A stretch of 54,972 nucleotides of DNA from Priestia flexa NBRC 15715 (GCF_001591565.1 NZ_BCVD01000007.1:1-54972), one strand, 5' to 3'; shown: positions 11,237 to 26,874, numbered from the stretch's first letter. The notes: generated by a model from the letters alone, not told the origin. Numbers and translations are program-made.

Positions 11237-12529
11237 TTATTTAATAAACCCTTTATAATGTCGTTTCACTAATTGACTCTCAAGCTGTTTCATTGTCTCA
11301 AGAGCTACACCGACAACGATTAACAAACTAGTACCACCAATCTGTGCAGACTGAGGTAAATTTGCAACCTGGATAAAAATCACTGGTAGTACAGCAATTA
11401 ACGCAAGGAAAATTGAACCGATTAATGTTAAGCGGTACAACACTTTTGTTAAATATTCTTGTGTGCTTTTACCAGGGCGAATACCTGGAATGTATCCACC
11501 TTGCTTCTTCAAGTTTTCTGCTACTTGCTCTGGGTTAACCTGAACAAATGTATAGAAATATGAGAAAGCAATGATTAACGCAACATATACTATCATACCA
11601 ATTGGCTGAGTATAGTCAAACGTCTTTTGAATCCAATCTGTCACATCATTCGGACCGAAGAATGATGCAATCGTTGGTGGAGTAATAATGAATGAAACTG
11701 CAAAGATAACAGGAATAACCCCAGCAGCATTTACTTTTAACGGTAAATGTGTGGACTGACCACCAGTAGGATTACGACCGGCTGAACCCTTTGCATATTG
11801 AATAGGTATTTTTCGTAAAGCTTGTTGGAAATAAATAACACCAACTACAATAGCTAATACAGCAAGTGCAATTAAAACAACTGTCACAATACGAATAAAT
11901 AACTGATCCCCAACATCTTCGAATTGCTGAGCGTAGATCTGGTTGAGTGTTGTAGGGATCCCAGCAGCGATACCAGCAAAGATAATGATGGAAATACCAT
12001 TACCGACGCCTTTCGCTGTAATCTGTTCGCCTAACCACATTAAGAACGCTGTTCCTGCCGTTAGTACGACAGCAATTAAAAGATAAGTAGCGACTCCGGG
12101 ATTAGCAATTAATTGCCCACCCGACATATTGTTAAATCCTATAGACATACCTAATGCCTGGATAAATCCAAGCACAATTGTTCCGTAACGAGTTACTTGG
12201 GCAAGTTTACGACGCCCAACCTCTCCTTGCTTTGACCATTCTGTAAACTTAGGTACAACATCCATCTGCAATAATTGAACGATGATGGATGCTGTAATAT
12301 AAGGCATAATGCCCATTGCAAGTATAGAGAAGTTTTGAAGAGCCCCACCGCCAAATGTATTTAGAACTCCAAATACATTTAACTCGTCTTGCAACTTCAG
12401 TACATCCGTATTAACACTAGGTACAGGAATAAAAGTACCAATTCGGAAAATAACTAACATTAACAATGTGAAAAAGATTTTTTGTCTAATTTCACGTACG
12501 CGCATTAAATTGGAGATTGTTTGAAACAT
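11237..12529 (-). CDS. secY: Protein translocase subunit SecY
   Basis: SecY is the pore of the Sec translocon in the cytoplasmic membrane. The 430-aa protein has ten predicted transmembrane helices. The plug and lateral-gate region starts GTFIPVPSVNT near residue 32, PYITASIIVQLLQMDVVP lies near 76-93, and the cytosolic C5 loop NPEQVAENLKKQGGYIPGIRPG near 332-353 binds SecA and the ribosome. It begins 2 nt after rplO, using an AGAGGTGATC site inside that gene. Its partner SecE is encoded at 38.4-38.6 kb; SecG is not in the window. Confidence 0.98.
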   Translation of the reverse strand: MFQTISNLMRVREIRQKIFFTLLMLVIFRIGTFIPVPSVNTDVLKLQDELNVFGVLNTFGGGALQNFSILAMGIMPYITASIIVQLLQMDVVPKFTEWSKQGEVGRRKLAQVTRYGTIVLGFIQALGMSIGFNNMSGGQLIANPGVATYLLIAVVLTAGTAFLMWLGEQITAKGVGNGISIIIFAGIAAGIPTTLNQIYAQQFEDVGDQLFIRIVTVVLIALAVLAIVVGVIYFQQALRKIPIQYAKGSAGRNPTGGQSTHLPLKVNAAGVIPVIFAVSFIITPPTIASFFGPNDVTDWIQKTFDYTQPIGMIVYVALIIAFSYFYTFVQVNPEQVAENLKKQGGYIPGIRPGKSTQEYLTKVLYRLTLIGSIFLALIAVLPVIFIQVANLPQSAQIGGTSLLIVVGVALETMKQLESQLVKRHYKGFIK

Positions 12530-12531
12530 TA

Positions 12532-12972
12532 TTAGATCACCTCTGCAGTTCCGCCAGCAGCTTCAATAGCTTCTTTAGCAGATGAGGAGAACTTAGCAGC
12601 TTTAACAGTTAGCTTAGTAGATAATGTACCGTTACCAAGCACTTTAATACCAGCCTTCTCTTTGCTTACTAAACCAGTTTCAATTAATAGTTCTGGTGTT
12701 ACTTCAGTTCCATCTTCAAAACGATTTAAAGCTTCAAGGTTAACAATCGCATACTCTTTGCGATTGATGTTAGTGAAGCCACGTTTTGGAAGACGACGAA
12801 ATAAAGGCGTTTGACCACCTTCGAATCCAGGTCTTACGCCACCGCCAGAACGAGCGTTTTGCCCTTTGTGACCTTTACCTGAAGTCTTTCCGTTACCTGA
12901 ACCAGTACCACGACCTACACGATTACGCACTTTACGTGAACCTGCAGCTGGTTGTAATTCATGAAGTTTCAT
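12532..12972 (-). CDS. rplO: Large-subunit ribosomal protein uL15
   Basis: L15 is a late 50S assembly protein with a long N-terminal extension threading through 23S rRNA. The 146-aa product has the Gly/Arg-rich arm [20 protein letters not shown] (residues 11-30), continues into [24 protein letters not shown], and has a globular C-terminus ending [16 protein letters not shown] precedes ATG 12972. It sits between rpmD and secY in standard spc order, only 2 nt from secY. Confidence 0.98.
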   Translation of the reverse strand: MKLHELQPAAGSRKVRNRVGRGTGSGNGKTSGKGHKGQNARSGGGVRPGFEGGQTPLFRRLPKRGFTNINRKEYAIVNLEALNRFEDGTEVTPELLIETGLVSKEKAGIKVLGNGTLSTKLTVKAAKFSSSAKEAIEAAGGTAEVI

Positions 12973-13005
12973 TCCGGAGCACCTCCTTAGAGTGACAATT
13001 TATAA

Positions 13006-13188
13006 TTATTGCTCTTTTACTGTAACAAGGTGAGCTACTTTGTTAATCATACCGCGAATTGCAGGATTATCGTCTTGAACGACAGTTTGGTTTACTTTAC
13101 GTAAGCCAAGTGTACGAACAGTTACACGTTGATCTTCTGGACGACCAATTACGCTACGAGTGAGGGTAATTGCTAATTTGTTTGCCAT
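13006..13188 (-). CDS. rpmD: Large-subunit ribosomal protein uL30
   Basis: L30 is a small 50S protein present in most Firmicutes. The 60-aa sequence [20 protein letters not shown] followed by [19 protein letters not shown] is the standard ferredoxin-like L30 fold; bacterial members usually have about 60 residues. AAGGAGGG precedes ATG 13188. It lies 13 nt after rpsE and 33 nt before rplO. Nothing unusual is seen. Confidence 0.98.
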   Translation of the reverse strand: MANKLAITLTRSVIGRPEDQRVTVRTLGLRKVNQTVVQDDNPAIRGMINKVAHLVTVKEQ

Positions 13189-13201
13189 TCTGTGTCCCTC
13201 C

Positions 13202-14085
<884 letters not shown>

Positions 14086-14117
14086 TTCGGTCACTCCTTT
14101 CTTTTACCTAACTGGCA

Positions 14118-14657
14118 TTACTTCTTAGCAGTTTTACCTTCTTTACGACGAACATATTCACCTTCATAACGAATACCTTTACCTTTGTAAGGCTCTGGTG
14201 GGCGAACGTCACGGATATTTGCAGCTAATGCACCTACACGCTCTTTATCGATACCTTTAATAACAATTTTAGTTTGAGAAGGAACCTCAACTTCGATACC
14301 TTGCTCTGGAGTGATCTCAACTGGATGAGAGTATCCAACACTCAATACTAATTTGCTACCAGATTTTTGCGCACGGTAACCAACACCGACTAATTCTAAA
14401 CCACGTTCGAAACCATTTGTAACACCTTCAACCATGTTACCTAATAGGCTACGAGTAGTTCCGTGAAGAGCACGGTGCTCCTTGTTGTCGCTAGGACGAG
14501 TTACAACTAATACGTTATCTTCAACTTTGATTTCAATCTCAGGGTGGAATGTACGAGTCAATTCACCCTTTGGCCCTTTTACAGTTACAGTGTTGTTTTC
14601 GTTTGTAACTGTAACACTTGCAGGAAGTTCTAAAGGCTTTTTACCAACACGTGACAT
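14118..14657 (-). CDS. rplF: Large-subunit ribosomal protein uL6
   Basis: L6 lies near the factor-binding centre and sarcin-ricin loop of the 50S subunit. The 179-aa protein has two related alpha/beta domains: the first begins [17 protein letters not shown], and the second holds GYSHPVEI and the family signature [22 protein letters not shown] at about 153-174. GGAGGTG precedes ATG 14657. It is in normal spc order between rpsH and rplR. Confidence 0.98.
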   Translation of the reverse strand: MSRVGKKPLELPASVTVTNENNTVTVKGPKGELTRTFHPEIEIKVEDNVLVVTRPSDNKEHRALHGTTRSLLGNMVEGVTNGFERGLELVGVGYRAQKSGSKLVLSVGYSHPVEITPEQGIEVEVPSQTKIVIKGIDKERVGALAANIRDVRPPEPYKGKGIRYEGEYVRRKEGKTAKK

Positions 14658-14688
14658 AACTTACACCTCCATTCACTTTAAAAACTTA

Positions 14689-15087
14689 TTACCAAACGTA
14701 TGCTAATACTTCTCCACCTGTTTGTTTTTGACGAGCTTCTTTGTCAGTTAAAACACCTTGAGAAGTAGAAACGATTGCAATTCCTAAACCGTTAAGTACA
14801 CGAGGTACTTCGTTTGTTTTTGCATATACACGTAGACCAGGTTTACTGATACGTTTTAAGCCTGTAATTACACGCTCATTGTTTGCACCGTATTTTAAGA
14901 AGATACGGATGATACCTTGTTTGTTATCTTCGATGTATTCTACATCACGCACAAAACCCTCACGCTTAAGGATTTCTGCAATTTGCTTCTTAATGTTTGA
15001 AGCAGGAACTTCGATTTTTTCATGACGAACCATGTTCGCATTGCGGATACGAGTTAGTAAATCTGCAATAGGATCAGTCATTACCAT
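14689..15087 (-). CDS. rpsH: Small-subunit ribosomal protein uS8
   Basis: S8 binds 16S rRNA helix 21 and is a primary assembly protein of the platform; in E. coli it represses the spc operon. The 132-aa protein begins [20 protein letters not shown] and ends with the [20 protein letters not shown] and VLAYVW signature. A GGAGG site precedes ATG 15087. It follows rpsN by 30 nt. I cannot point to an S8-like mRNA operator near rplX-rplE here. Confidence 0.98.
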   Translation of the reverse strand: MVMTDPIADLLTRIRNANMVRHEKIEVPASNIKKQIAEILKREGFVRDVEYIEDNKQGIIRIFLKYGANNERVITGLKRISKPGLRVYAKTNEVPRVLNGLGIAIVSTSQGVLTDKEARQKQTGGEVLAYVW

Positions 15088-15117
15088 ATTAATTTACCTC
15101 CTTCCCAAACTTGGGTT

Positions 15118-15333
<216 letters not shown>

Positions 15334-15336
15334 TTA

Positions 15337-15876
15337 TTACTTCTGGAATGGCATACCGAACTGAGTTAAAAGCTCACGAGCTTCTTCATCAGTGTTTGCT
15401 GTTGTAACAATAACGATATCCATACCACGAACTTTACTCACTTTATCATAATCGATCTCTGGGAAGATCAATTGCTCTTTAACACCTAATGTGTAGTTTC
15501 CACGACCATCAAATGCTTTTTTAGATACTCCACGGAAATCACGTACACGTGGAAGTGAAACTGAAACTAATTTATCGAAGAACTCATACATGCGCTCGCC
15601 GCGTAAAGTTACTTTAGCACCGATTGGCATACCTTCACGTAGACGGAAACCTGCAATAGATTTCTTAGCACGAGTTACGATAGGTTTTTGACCAGTGATT
15701 TCTGCTAATTCTTCAACAGCGTTATCTAAAGCTTTTGAGTTAGAAACAGCTTCACCGATACCCATGTTAATAACGATCTTTTCGATCTTTGGCACTTGCA
15801 TTACAGATTCATAATTAAACTTGCTCACTAGAGCAGGTGTAATTTCTTTTGTAAATTTCTCTTTAAGACGGTTCAT
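15337..15876 (-). CDS. rplE: Large-subunit ribosomal protein uL5
   Basis: L5 binds 5S rRNA with L18 and contacts S13 across bridge B1b. From ATG 15876 the protein has 179 aa, beginning [20 protein letters not shown], with [20 protein letters not shown] and [25 protein letters not shown] sits 11 nt upstream. A start seven codons earlier would swallow that ribosome site, so it is rejected. It lies between rplX and rpsN. Confidence 0.98.
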   Translation of the reverse strand: MNRLKEKFTKEITPALVSKFNYESVMQVPKIEKIVINMGIGEAVSNSKALDNAVEELAEITGQKPIVTRAKKSIAGFRLREGMPIGAKVTLRGERMYEFFDKLVSVSLPRVRDFRGVSKKAFDGRGNYTLGVKEQLIFPEIDYDKVSKVRGMDIVIVTTANTDEEARELLTQFGMPFQK

Positions 15877-15907
15877 GTGAACTATACCTCCCTTCACATT
15901 TCAATAA

Positions 15908-16219
15908 TTATTTATCTAAAGTTTCACCAGATTTTTTTGCTACACGTACCTTTTTGCCGTCGATTACTTTGTAACCAACACGTGTTGGCTCACCAGATTT
16001 CGGATCTAATGGCATTACGTTAGATACGTGGATAGGTGCCTCTTGGCTAACGATTCCACCTTGTGGATTTACTTGAGAAGGTTTAGAGTGTTTTTTCACT
16101 ACGTTTACGCCTTCTACAAGTACACGGTTTTTCTTTGGAAAAGCAGCAAGTACTTCGCCTTGTTTGCCTTTATCTTTACCAGAGATAACCACTACTTTGT
16201 CGCCCTTTTTTACATGCAT
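15908..16219 (-). CDS. rplX: Large-subunit ribosomal protein uL24
   Basis: L24 is one of the two proteins that start 50S assembly. The 103-aa protein opens [20 protein letters not shown], a KOW motif, and continues [20 protein letters not shown] into [21 protein letters not shown] precedes ATG 16219. It sits between rplN and rplE in normal order. Nothing unusual is visible. Confidence 0.98.
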   Translation of the reverse strand: MHVKKGDKVVVISGKDKGKQGEVLAAFPKKNRVLVEGVNVVKKHSKPSQVNPQGGIVSQEAPIHVSNVMPLDPKSGEPTRVGYKVIDGKKVRVAKKSGETLDK

Positions 16220-16270
16220 CCTATTCGCACCTCCTTAAAAGGCATTTTGTTTTTATTCATTAATATATAA

Positions 16271-16663
<393 letters not shown>

Positions 16664-16691
16664 TCATTCTTATCCGATCTGTCTTTCACTA

Positions 16692-16970
<279 letters not shown>

Positions 16971-16979
16971 TCAGACTTA

Positions 16980-18266
<1,287 letters not shown>

Positions 18267-18608
18267 TTATCCCTCCTTCTTTTCTGATACCACGATTGTA
18301 ATGTGGCTTGTGCGTTTGTTAATTTGGCTTGCACGACCTTGAGCACGTGGACGGAAACGTTTTAAAGTTGGACCTTCGTCAACAAAAACTTCAGAAACAA
18401 CTAAGTTGTTAGCGTCCATTTCATAATTGTGTTCTGCATTGGCAATAGCAGATTTTAATAGTTTCTCAACAACCGGAGAAGCAGCCTTAGGCGTGTGAAG
18501 TAGCACTGCTAATGCTTCACCCACTTGCTTACCTCGAATTAAATCTACAACTAAACGAACTTTACGAGGAGCAATACGTACTGTTCTCGCAACAGCTTTA
18601 GCTTGCAT
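18267..18608 (-). CDS. rplV: Large-subunit ribosomal protein uL22
   Basis: L22 lines the narrow part of the peptide exit tunnel with L4. The 113-aa protein begins [20 protein letters not shown]. The long beta-hairpin tip near residues 80-95 reads [15 protein letters not shown], wild type at positions where macrolide-resistance duplications or deletions occur. GGAGG precedes ATG 18608. It lies between rpsS and rpsC. Confidence 0.98.
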   Translation of the reverse strand: MQAKAVARTVRIAPRKVRLVVDLIRGKQVGEALAVLLHTPKAASPVVEKLLKSAIANAEHNYEMDANNLVVSEVFVDEGPTLKRFRPRAQGRASQINKRTSHITIVVSEKKEG

Positions 18609-18627
18609 TTAAAAGCCTCCTCTCATA

Positions 18628-18960
<333 letters not shown>

Positions 18961-18963
18961 CCG

Positions 18964-19812
<849 letters not shown>

Positions 19813-19821
19813 CTATTAATC

Positions 19822-20109
19822 TTAAGCTTCGAAGAATTCGATTTCGTTGCTTTCTTGAGTTAGCGTTACTACCGCTTTACGACGACGGTTTGTAAGACCG
19901 CTATAACGACCTACACGTTTGAATTTACCTTTGTAGTTCATGATGTTTACTTTTTCAACTTTTACGTCAAAGATTCTTTCGATCGCATCTTTAACTTCAG
20001 TTTTATTAGCTTTTACATCAACTTCAAAAGTGTATTTCTTCTCAGTCATTAAGTCTGTTGAACGTTCTGTAATTACGGGGCGCTTAATAATATCACGAGG
20101 ATCTTTCAT
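19822..20109 (-). CDS. rplW: Large-subunit ribosomal protein uL23
   Basis: L23 is the exit-tunnel platform for trigger factor and signal recognition particle. The 95-aa protein begins [20 protein letters not shown] and contains [20 protein letters not shown] and [15 protein letters not shown]. Its ATG at 20109 shares one base with the rplD stop (TAATG), and the ribosome site GGAGG lies inside rplD, so translation is coupled. Confidence 0.98.
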   Translation of the reverse strand: MKDPRDIIKRPVITERSTDLMTEKKYTFEVDVKANKTEVKDAIERIFDVKVEKVNIMNYKGKFKRVGRYSGLTNRRRKAVVTLTQESNEIEFFEA

Positions 20110-20732
20110 TATGCAAGCACCTCCTCTACTTTTTCAACTGCGTCTTTAGTGATTACAAGCTTATCGTGATTAACAACGTCTAATACGCTTAATCCGTTAG
20201 CTGTAACAACTGTTACACCAGGAATGTTACGTGCTGAAAGTGCAACATTTTCGTTAAGATCAGCAGTTACTACTAATGCTTTGCGCTCTACTGTTAGGTT
20301 TTTAAGAACTGCTACCATCTCTTTTGTTTTTGGAGCATCAAAAGATAAAGCTTCAAGTACAACAATGCTGTTATCTTGAACTTTTGTAGATAAAGCAGAC
20401 TTAATAGCTAAACGACGAACTTTTTTAGGTAATTTGTAGCTATAGCTTCTTGGAACTGGACCAAATACTACGCCACCACCACGCCATTGTGGAGAACGGA
20501 TAGATCCTTGACGTGCACGACCAGTACCTTTTTGACGCCATGGCTTACGACCACCACCACGTACTTCAGAACGATTTTTTACTTTAGAAGTACCTTGACG
20601 CATCGCTGCACGTTGCATGATGATTGCATCAAAAAGTACTTTGTTATTAGGTTCGATACCGAATACGGCATCTTGTAATTCGATTTCACCAACGTTTTTA
20701 CCGTCTTGGTTAAACAATGCTACTTTTGGCAT
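20109..20732 (-). CDS. rplD: Large-subunit ribosomal protein uL4
   Basis: L4 lines the exit tunnel and in many bacteria represses its own S10 operon by binding the leader. The 207-aa protein begins [20 protein letters not shown]. The tunnel loop near residues 61-90 reads [20 protein letters not shown], wild type where macrolide-resistance changes fall. AAGGAGG precedes ATG 20732. If L4 autoregulates here its target would be the structured leader before rpsJ. Confidence 0.98.
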   Translation of the reverse strand: MPKVALFNQDGKNVGEIELQDAVFGIEPNNKVLFDAIIMQRAAMRQGTSKVKNRSEVRGGGRKPWRQKGTGRARQGSIRSPQWRGGGVVFGPVPRSYSYKLPKKVRRLAIKSALSTKVQDNSIVVLEALSFDAPKTKEMVAVLKNLTVERKALVVTADLNENVALSARNIPGVTVVTANGLSVLDVVNHDKLVITKDAVEKVEEVLA

Positions 20733-20760
20733 TGGTTATTCCTCCTTTCTCGAAGAATTA

Positions 20761-21390
20761 TTATTTAGATTTAACCGCAGATTTCACAGTTACTAGAGAT
20801 TTTCTAGCTCCTGGCACGTTACCTTTTACTAATAAAAGGTTGCGTTCTACGTCAACTTTTACGATTGATAAGTTTTGAACTGTAATGCGCTCTCCACCCA
20901 TGCGTCCTGGTAATAATTTACCTTTGAATACGCGGTTTGGAGCAACAGGACCCATTGAACCTGGGCGACGGTGGTAACGAGAACCGTGAGACATTGGTCC
21001 ACGAGATTGTCCGTGGCGTTTAATAGCACCTTGGAAACCTTTACCTTTTGAAACTCCTGTTACATCGATTACATCGCCTTCTGCGAAAATATCAACCTTG
21101 ACTTCTTGACCAACTTCATATTCTGAAGCGTTCACTCCGCGTAACTCACGGATGAAGCGCTTAGGAGCAGTATTAGCTTTAGAAGCGTGTCCTTTAGCAG
21201 GTTTGTTAGATAATTTCTCACGAATATCTTCAAAACCTAATTGGATTGCTTCGTAACTGTCTGTCTCAGCGTTTTTAACTTGAAGAACTACGTTTGGAGT
21301 AGCTTCAATTACTGTTACAGGGATTAAATCACCGTTTTCAGCGAATACTTGAGTCATACCGATCTTTCTTCCTAAGATTCCTTTGGCCAT
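20761..21390 (-). CDS. rplC: Large-subunit ribosomal protein uL3
   Basis: L3 is an initiator of 50S assembly whose long loop reaches the peptidyl-transferase centre. The 209-aa protein begins [20 protein letters not shown] and has [20 protein letters not shown] and [15 protein letters not shown] (the loop near residues 125-160 where pleuromutilin and linezolid resistance arise; it looks wild type). AGGAGGTG precedes ATG 21390. It follows rpsJ by 41 nt. Confidence 0.98.
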   Translation of the reverse strand: MAKGILGRKIGMTQVFAENGDLIPVTVIEATPNVVLQVKNAETDSYEAIQLGFEDIREKLSNKPAKGHASKANTAPKRFIRELRGVNASEYEVGQEVKVDIFAEGDVIDVTGVSKGKGFQGAIKRHGQSRGPMSHGSRYHRRPGSMGPVAPNRVFKGKLLPGRMGGERITVQNLSIVKVDVERNLLLVKGNVPGARKSLVTVKSAVKSK

Positions 21391-21431
21391 TAGTCACACC
21401 TCCTAAGTATGTCTTCATTCTTTATTTTAAA

Positions 21432-21867
<436 letters not shown>

Positions 21868-21872
21868 TTCTT

Positions 21873-21901
21873 ATTGTACTAAAAATGGGTCGGTATTGCA
21901 A
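21873..21901 (-). promoter_or_regulatory. Proximal SigA-type promoter of the S10-spc-alpha cluster
   Basis: TTGCAA (21896-21901) and TACAAT (21873-21878) are spaced by 17 nt. Transcription would start near 21867, giving a leader of about 127 nt to rpsJ. Confidence 0.85.
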
Positions 21902-21951
21902 CAGTCTTTTATATAAAATATAAAACTTTTTTTCTGTTGCGCACTTTTTTC

Positions 21952-21980
21952 ATTATATATAAAACAAATACACAATGCAA
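21952..21980 (-). promoter_or_regulatory. Distal SigA-type promoter of the S10-spc-alpha cluster
   Basis: TTGCAT (21975-21980) and a perfect TATAAT (21952-21957) are spaced by 17 nt, exactly 79 bp upstream of the proximal promoter. Two promoters at this place are also reported for B. subtilis S10. The stretch between them is AT-rich. Confidence 0.85.
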
Positions 21981-22016
21981 GTGTAATCATAAATTCTCTA
22001 TTTACCTTTTATGACC

Positions 22017-22050
22017 AAAAAAAAGAAGCAGGAAATCCTGCTTCTTTTTT
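22017..22050 (-). terminator. Terminator after tuf
   Basis: Minus strand: AAAGAAGCAGG-ATTT-CCTGCTTCTTT, a perfect stem of about 12 bp followed by an unbroken T-run. It separates the str operon from the S10 promoters and could work in either direction. Confidence 0.93.
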
Positions 22051-22063
22051 AAAGAGTAAAAGA

Positions 22064-23254
22064 TTACTCAGTGATTGTAGCTACAACGCCAGCGCCTACT
22101 GTACGTCCACCTTCACGGATTGAGAATTTAGTACCTTCTTCAATCGCGATTGGAGCAATAAGTTCAACAGTCATTTCGATGTTGTCGCCAGGCATTACCA
22201 TTTCTACGCCTTCTGGTAAGTTACAAATACCAGTTACATCAGTTGTACGGAAGTAGAACTGAGGACGGTAGTTGCTGAAGAATGGAGTGTGACGTCCACC
22301 TTCTTCTTTAGAAAGAACGTATACTTCAGCTTTGAATTTAGTGTGTGGAGTGATTGTACCTGGTTTAGCTAGTACTTGTCCACGTTGGATATCTTCACGA
22401 GAAACACCGCGAAGTAAAGCACCGATGTTGTCACCAGCTTCAGCATAGTCAAGAAGCTTACGGAACATTTCTACACCAGTTACAGTAGTAGATTTTGATT
22501 CTTCAGCTAAACCGATGATGTCTACAACGTCACCAACTTTAACTTGTCCACGCTCAACACGACCAGTAGCAACTGTACCACGACCAGTGATTGAGAATAC
22601 GTCCTCAACTGGCATCATGAATGGTTTTTCAGTGTCACGCTCTGGAGTTGGGATGTACTCATCAACAGCGTCCATAAGCTCGATGATTTTAGCTTCCCAA
22701 TCAGCATCTCCTTCAAGAGCTTTAAGAGCAGAACCTTTGATTACCGGTACATCGTCACCTGGGAAGTCGTATTCAGAAAGAAGGTCACGTACTTCCATTT
22801 CTACTAATTCAAGTAACTCTTCGTCGTCTACCATGTCACATTTGTTTAAGAATACAACTAGGTATGGAACACCTACTTGACGAGAAAGAAGGATGTGCTC
22901 ACGAGTTTGTGGCATTGGGCCATCAGCAGCAGATACTACTAAGATACCGCCATCCATTTGTGCAGCACCAGTGATCATGTTTTTAACGTAGTCAGCATGT
23001 CCTGGGCAGTCAACGTGTGCATAGTGACGAGTGTCAGTTTCATACTCAACGTGTGCAGTTGAGATTGTGATTCCACGCTCGCGCTCTTCTGGAGCAGCGT
23101 CGATCATGTCATAAGCCATAGCTGCACCTTTACCGCTTTTCTTAGCAAGTACAGTAGTGATAGCAGCTGTTAAAGTTGTTTTACCATGGTCAACGTGACC
23201 AATTGTACCAATATTGGCATGTGTTTTTGAACGGTCGAATTTTTCTTTACCCAT
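22064..23254 (-). CDS. tuf: Elongation factor EF-Tu
   Basis: EF-Tu delivers aminoacyl-tRNA to the ribosome. The 396-aa GTPase has the P-loop GHVDHGKT (19-26), switch I ending RGITIS, DCPGH, NKCD and SAL motifs, then the beta-barrel domains II and III ending [10 protein letters not shown]. The kirromycin- and elfamycin-contact regions look normal. AAGGAGG precedes ATG 23254. A 114-nt gap after fusA holds its own promoter and a leader hairpin, which fits the excess of EF-Tu over other str products. Confidence 0.99.
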   Translation of the reverse strand: MGKEKFDRSKTHANIGTIGHVDHGKTTLTAAITTVLAKKSGKGAAMAYDMIDAAPEERERGITISTAHVEYETDTRHYAHVDCPGHADYVKNMITGAAQMDGGILVVSAADGPMPQTREHILLSRQVGVPYLVVFLNKCDMVDDEELLELVEMEVRDLLSEYDFPGDDVPVIKGSALKALEGDADWEAKIIELMDAVDEYIPTPERDTEKPFMMPVEDVFSITGRGTVATGRVERGQVKVGDVVDIIGLAEESKSTTVTGVEMFRKLLDYAEAGDNIGALLRGVSREDIQRGQVLAKPGTITPHTKFKAEVYVLSKEEGGRHTPFFSNYRPQFYFRTTDVTGICNLPEGVEMVMPGDNIEMTVELIAPIAIEEGTKFSIREGGRTVGAGVVATITE

Positions 23255-23298
23255 TCGTAACGCCTCCTTAATTTCTTATAATGTAAATTTATGAGGCC

Positions 23299-23325
23299 GT
23301 GAAAAGGAATCAACTCCACTTTCAC
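23299..23325 (-). other. Leader hairpin upstream of tuf
   Basis: GTGAAAG.GGA and TCC.TTTTCAC arms pair around a GTTGA loop in the short leader of tuf, between its promoter and ribosome site. No T-run follows. It may stabilise the 5' end; function is inferred. Confidence 0.5.
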
Positions 23326-23339
23326 AGCGTACATAAGTA

Positions 23340-23368
23340 GTTATACTTTAATAAAGAGTGAAAATCAA
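23340..23368 (-). promoter_or_regulatory. Internal SigA-type promoter for tuf
   Basis: TTGATT (23363-23368) and TATAAC (23340-23345) are spaced by 17 nt immediately after the fusA stop. This would give tuf separate, extra transcription within the str operon. Confidence 0.75.
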
Positions 23369-25447
23369 TTATTCACCTTTATTTTTTTTAATAATTTCTT
23401 CTGAAATAGACTTTGGTACTTCTTCATAATGATCAAAGTGCATTGAGTAGTTTCCACGACCTTGAGTATTAGAACGTAATGCAGTTGCATAACCAAACAT
23501 TTCAGAAAGTGGTACGAATGCGCGTACTACTTGAGCGTTTCCGCGAGCTTCCATACCTTCTACACGTCCACGACGAGAAGTGATGTCACCCATGATGTCA
23601 CCTAAGTACTCATCAGGAATTACAACTTCAACTTTCATCATTGGCTCAAGAATAACTGGGTTACATTTTGAAACTGCGTTTTTAAGTGCCATAGAAGCAG
23701 CAATTTTAAACGCCATCTCACTTGAGTCAACGTCATGGTAAGAACCGTCTACTAAAGCAGCTTTAACATCGATTACTGGGTAACCTGCTAATACACCGTT
23801 TTGAAGTGCATCTTCAAGACCAGCTTGAACTGCAGGGATGTATTCACGTGGAACTACACCACCAACAATTTTGTTTTCGAATTCGAAGCCTTTACCTTCT
23901 TCGTTCGGTTCAAACTCAATCCAAACGTGACCGAATTGTCCACGACCACCAGATTGACGTGCAAATTTACCTTCAACTTTCGCAGAACCGCGGAAAGTTT
24001 CACGGTATGCTACTTGAGGAGCACCAACGTTAGCTTCTACTTTGAACTCGCGACGCATACGGTCAACGATGATATCTAAGTGAAGTTCACCCATACCAGA
24101 GATGATGATTTGACCAGTCTCTGTGTTAGTTTCCGCACGGAAAGTTGGATCTTCTTCTTGTAGTTTTTGAAGAGCAGTTGTCATCTTATCTTGGTCAGCT
24201 TTTGACTTAGGCTCAACAGATAATGAAATAACTGGCTCTGGGAACTCCATAGACTCAAGAATAACAAGATTCTTTTCATCACATAAAGTGTCACCAGTAG
24301 TAGTATCTTTCAAACCTACAGCAGCAGCGATATCTCCAGCATATACAGCTGAAATCTCTTCACGAGAGTTAGCATGCATTTGTAGGATACGTCCTACACG
24401 CTCACGCTTACCTTTTGTAGAGTTCTGTACATAAGAACCAGAGTTAAGAATTCCAGAATATACGCGGAAGAATGTTAATTTCCCTACGTATGGATCTGTC
24501 ATTACTTTAAACGCTAAAGCTGAGAATGGAGCGTCGTCGCTAGATGGACGTACAACTTCTTCATCAGTATCAGGAGTGATACCTTTGATTGCTGGTACAT
24601 CTGTTGGAGCTGGTAAGTAATCTATTACCGAGTTCAACATTAATTGTACACCTTTGTTTTTGAACGCTGATCCACAAAGAACTGGGAAGAATTCAACGTC
24701 ACAAGTACCTTTACGGATAGCAGCTTTTAGTTCTTCAACGCTAAGCTCGCCTTCTTCAAGATACTTCATCATTAATTCTTCATCAAGTTCTGCAGCAGCT
24801 TCTACAAGTTTAGCATTATATTCTTCAGCTAATTCTTTGTATTCTTCTGGGATCTCAATTTCTTGAATATCAGTTCCTAGGTCATTACCGTAGTGGTAAG
24901 CTTTCATTTCCACTAAGTCAATGATTCCCGTGAATTGATCTTCAGCACCGATTGGCAATTGGATTGGGTGAGCATTTGCACCTAAACGATCATGAATCGT
25001 TTTAACAGAGTACAAGAAGTCAGCACCGATTTTATCCATTTTGTTTACGAATACTACACGCGGTACACCGTATGTAGTAGCCTGACGCCATACAGTTTCT
25101 GTTTGAGGCTCAACACCAGATTGAGCATCAAGAACTGCCACCGCACCATCAAGTACACGAAGTGAACGTTCAACTTCTACAGTGAAGTCTACGTGTCCAG
25201 GAGTATCGATGATGTTAACACGGTGACCTTTCCAAGAAGCAGTTGTTGCAGCAGACGTGATTGTAATACCACGCTCTTGCTCCTGCTCCATCCAGTCCAT
25301 TTGGGAAGCTCCTTCATGAGTTTCACCAATTTTATGGATACGACCAGTATAATAAAGAACACGCTCAGTTGTTGTTGTTTTACCAGCATCAATATGAGCC
25401 ATGATACCAATATTACGAGTGTTTTCTAAGGAGAACTCTCTTGCCAT
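23369..25447 (-). CDS. fusA: Elongation factor EF-G
   Basis: EF-G drives translocation and, with RRF, ribosome recycling. The 692-aa GTPase begins [20 protein letters not shown], with P-loop AHIDAGKTT, switch [13 protein letters not shown] and NKMD motifs, and the five-domain length of a canonical EF-G. Fusidic-acid contact sites around the switch and domain III show no obvious change. I start it at ATG 25447, with AAGGAG 11 nt upstream, rather than seven codons earlier. It lies between rpsG and tuf. Confidence 0.99.
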   Translation of the reverse strand: MAREFSLENTRNIGIMAHIDAGKTTTTERVLYYTGRIHKIGETHEGASQMDWMEQEQERGITITSAATTASWKGHRVNIIDTPGHVDFTVEVERSLRVLDGAVAVLDAQSGVEPQTETVWRQATTYGVPRVVFVNKMDKIGADFLYSVKTIHDRLGANAHPIQLPIGAEDQFTGIIDLVEMKAYHYGNDLGTDIQEIEIPEEYKELAEEYNAKLVEAAAELDEELMMKYLEEGELSVEELKAAIRKGTCDVEFFPVLCGSAFKNKGVQLMLNSVIDYLPAPTDVPAIKGITPDTDEEVVRPSSDDAPFSALAFKVMTDPYVGKLTFFRVYSGILNSGSYVQNSTKGKRERVGRILQMHANSREEISAVYAGDIAAAVGLKDTTTGDTLCDEKNLVILESMEFPEPVISLSVEPKSKADQDKMTTALQKLQEEDPTFRAETNTETGQIIISGMGELHLDIIVDRMRREFKVEANVGAPQVAYRETFRGSAKVEGKFARQSGGRGQFGHVWIEFEPNEEGKGFEFENKIVGGVVPREYIPAVQAGLEDALQNGVLAGYPVIDVKAALVDGSYHDVDSSEMAFKIAASMALKNAVSKCNPVILEPMMKVEVVIPDEYLGDIMGDITSRRGRVEGMEARGNAQVVRAFVPLSEMFGYATALRSNTQGRGNYSMHFDHYEEVPKSISEEIIKKNKGE

Positions 25448-25510
25448 GTTAGGTATTTCTCCTTCCATATTATAATTATAATTAGTTTTTTAAGTTGATT
25501 CGTTAAAAGA

Positions 25511-25996
<486 letters not shown>

Positions 25997-26030
25997 TCAC
26001 TTATGAGAATAATTCTATTTGTTGTTTATA

Positions 26031-26453
<423 letters not shown>

Positions 26454-26482
26454 TTAAATTTCCTCCTTTCAGCTTTTGTAAG

Positions 26483-26500
26483 ACCACACATCCAGGTGGT
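26483..26500 (-). other. Small hairpin near the rpsL ribosome site
   Basis: ACCAC and GTGGT arms with an 8-nt loop lie about 15 nt upstream of the rpsL AAGGAGG. It is short, and its role is unknown. Confidence 0.4.
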
Positions 26501-26510
26501 TCATTTTTTA

Positions 26511-26546
26511 GCAAAAAACAAAGTTTTTGAACACTAGTCCAAAAAC
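26511..26546 (-). terminator. Attenuator-like terminator between rplGB and rpsL
   Basis: Minus strand: GTTTTTGGAC-TAGT-GTTCAAAAAC is a 10-bp stem with one G-T pair, followed by TTTGTTTTTT. It starts 4 nt past the rplGB stop. No strong promoter follows before rpsL, so partial read-through is probably needed for the essential str genes. Confidence 0.75.
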
Positions 26547-26549
26547 GTG

Positions 26550-26798
26550 TTAACTAATAATTGCAACAGCTGCCGCATCTACTTCTATTCCACAAGCTTT
26601 TCCAAGCTCTTTCATAGAGTTAACAAAACTGTAAGGGGTGTTTTCTTGCACAGCAACTTTCACTACCAAGTCGGTAATGTAGGTGTCTGCATTATCCGCA
26701 AGTATAACTTCCTTTACAATTCCTTTTTTTAAAGCTTTCACTGTCTGCTTAGTTCCTACAATAATATGATCAGCCTGTGATACTTTTTCATAAGACAT
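26550..26798 (-). CDS. rplGB: L7Ae-family K-turn RNA-binding protein (YbxF)
   Basis: YbxF is a small L7Ae/L30e-family protein that binds K-turn RNA and associates with ribosomes. From ATG 26798 it has 82 aa: [20 protein letters not shown], the core [20 protein letters not shown], and the family end [33 protein letters not shown] precedes the ATG. The upstream open stretch overlaps the promoter and is not coding. It is the first gene of the str operon, right after rpoC. Confidence 0.97.
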   Translation of the reverse strand: MSYEKVSQADHIIVGTKQTVKALKKGIVKEVILADNADTYITDLVVKVAVQENTPYSFVNSMKELGKACGIEVDAAAVAIIS

Positions 26799-26845
26799 TA
26801 TCATATCCTCCAAAGCAACAGGTAGTTTATAGGAGCACCTTTGAT

Positions 26846-26874
26846 ATAGTATCATTCCCTAGAATGGATGTCAA
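26846..26874 (-). promoter_or_regulatory. Strong SigA-type promoter of the str operon
   Basis: A perfect TTGACA (26869-26874) and TACTAT (26846-26851) are spaced by 17 nt, with the predicted start about 45 nt upstream of rplGB. One arm of a 13-bp inverted repeat covers the spacer and touches the -35. Confidence 0.88.

Noticed and set aside
22515-22880. Open 121-codon plus-strand frame opposite tuf
   Set aside because: Ser/Thr-rich mirror of EF-Tu codons, typical of antisense frames in highly expressed genes.
25448-25510. Possible fusA promoter in the ATTATAATTATAAT tract
   Set aside because: Repeated -10-like sequence comes from an AT run, and no -35 fits at 16-18 nt.
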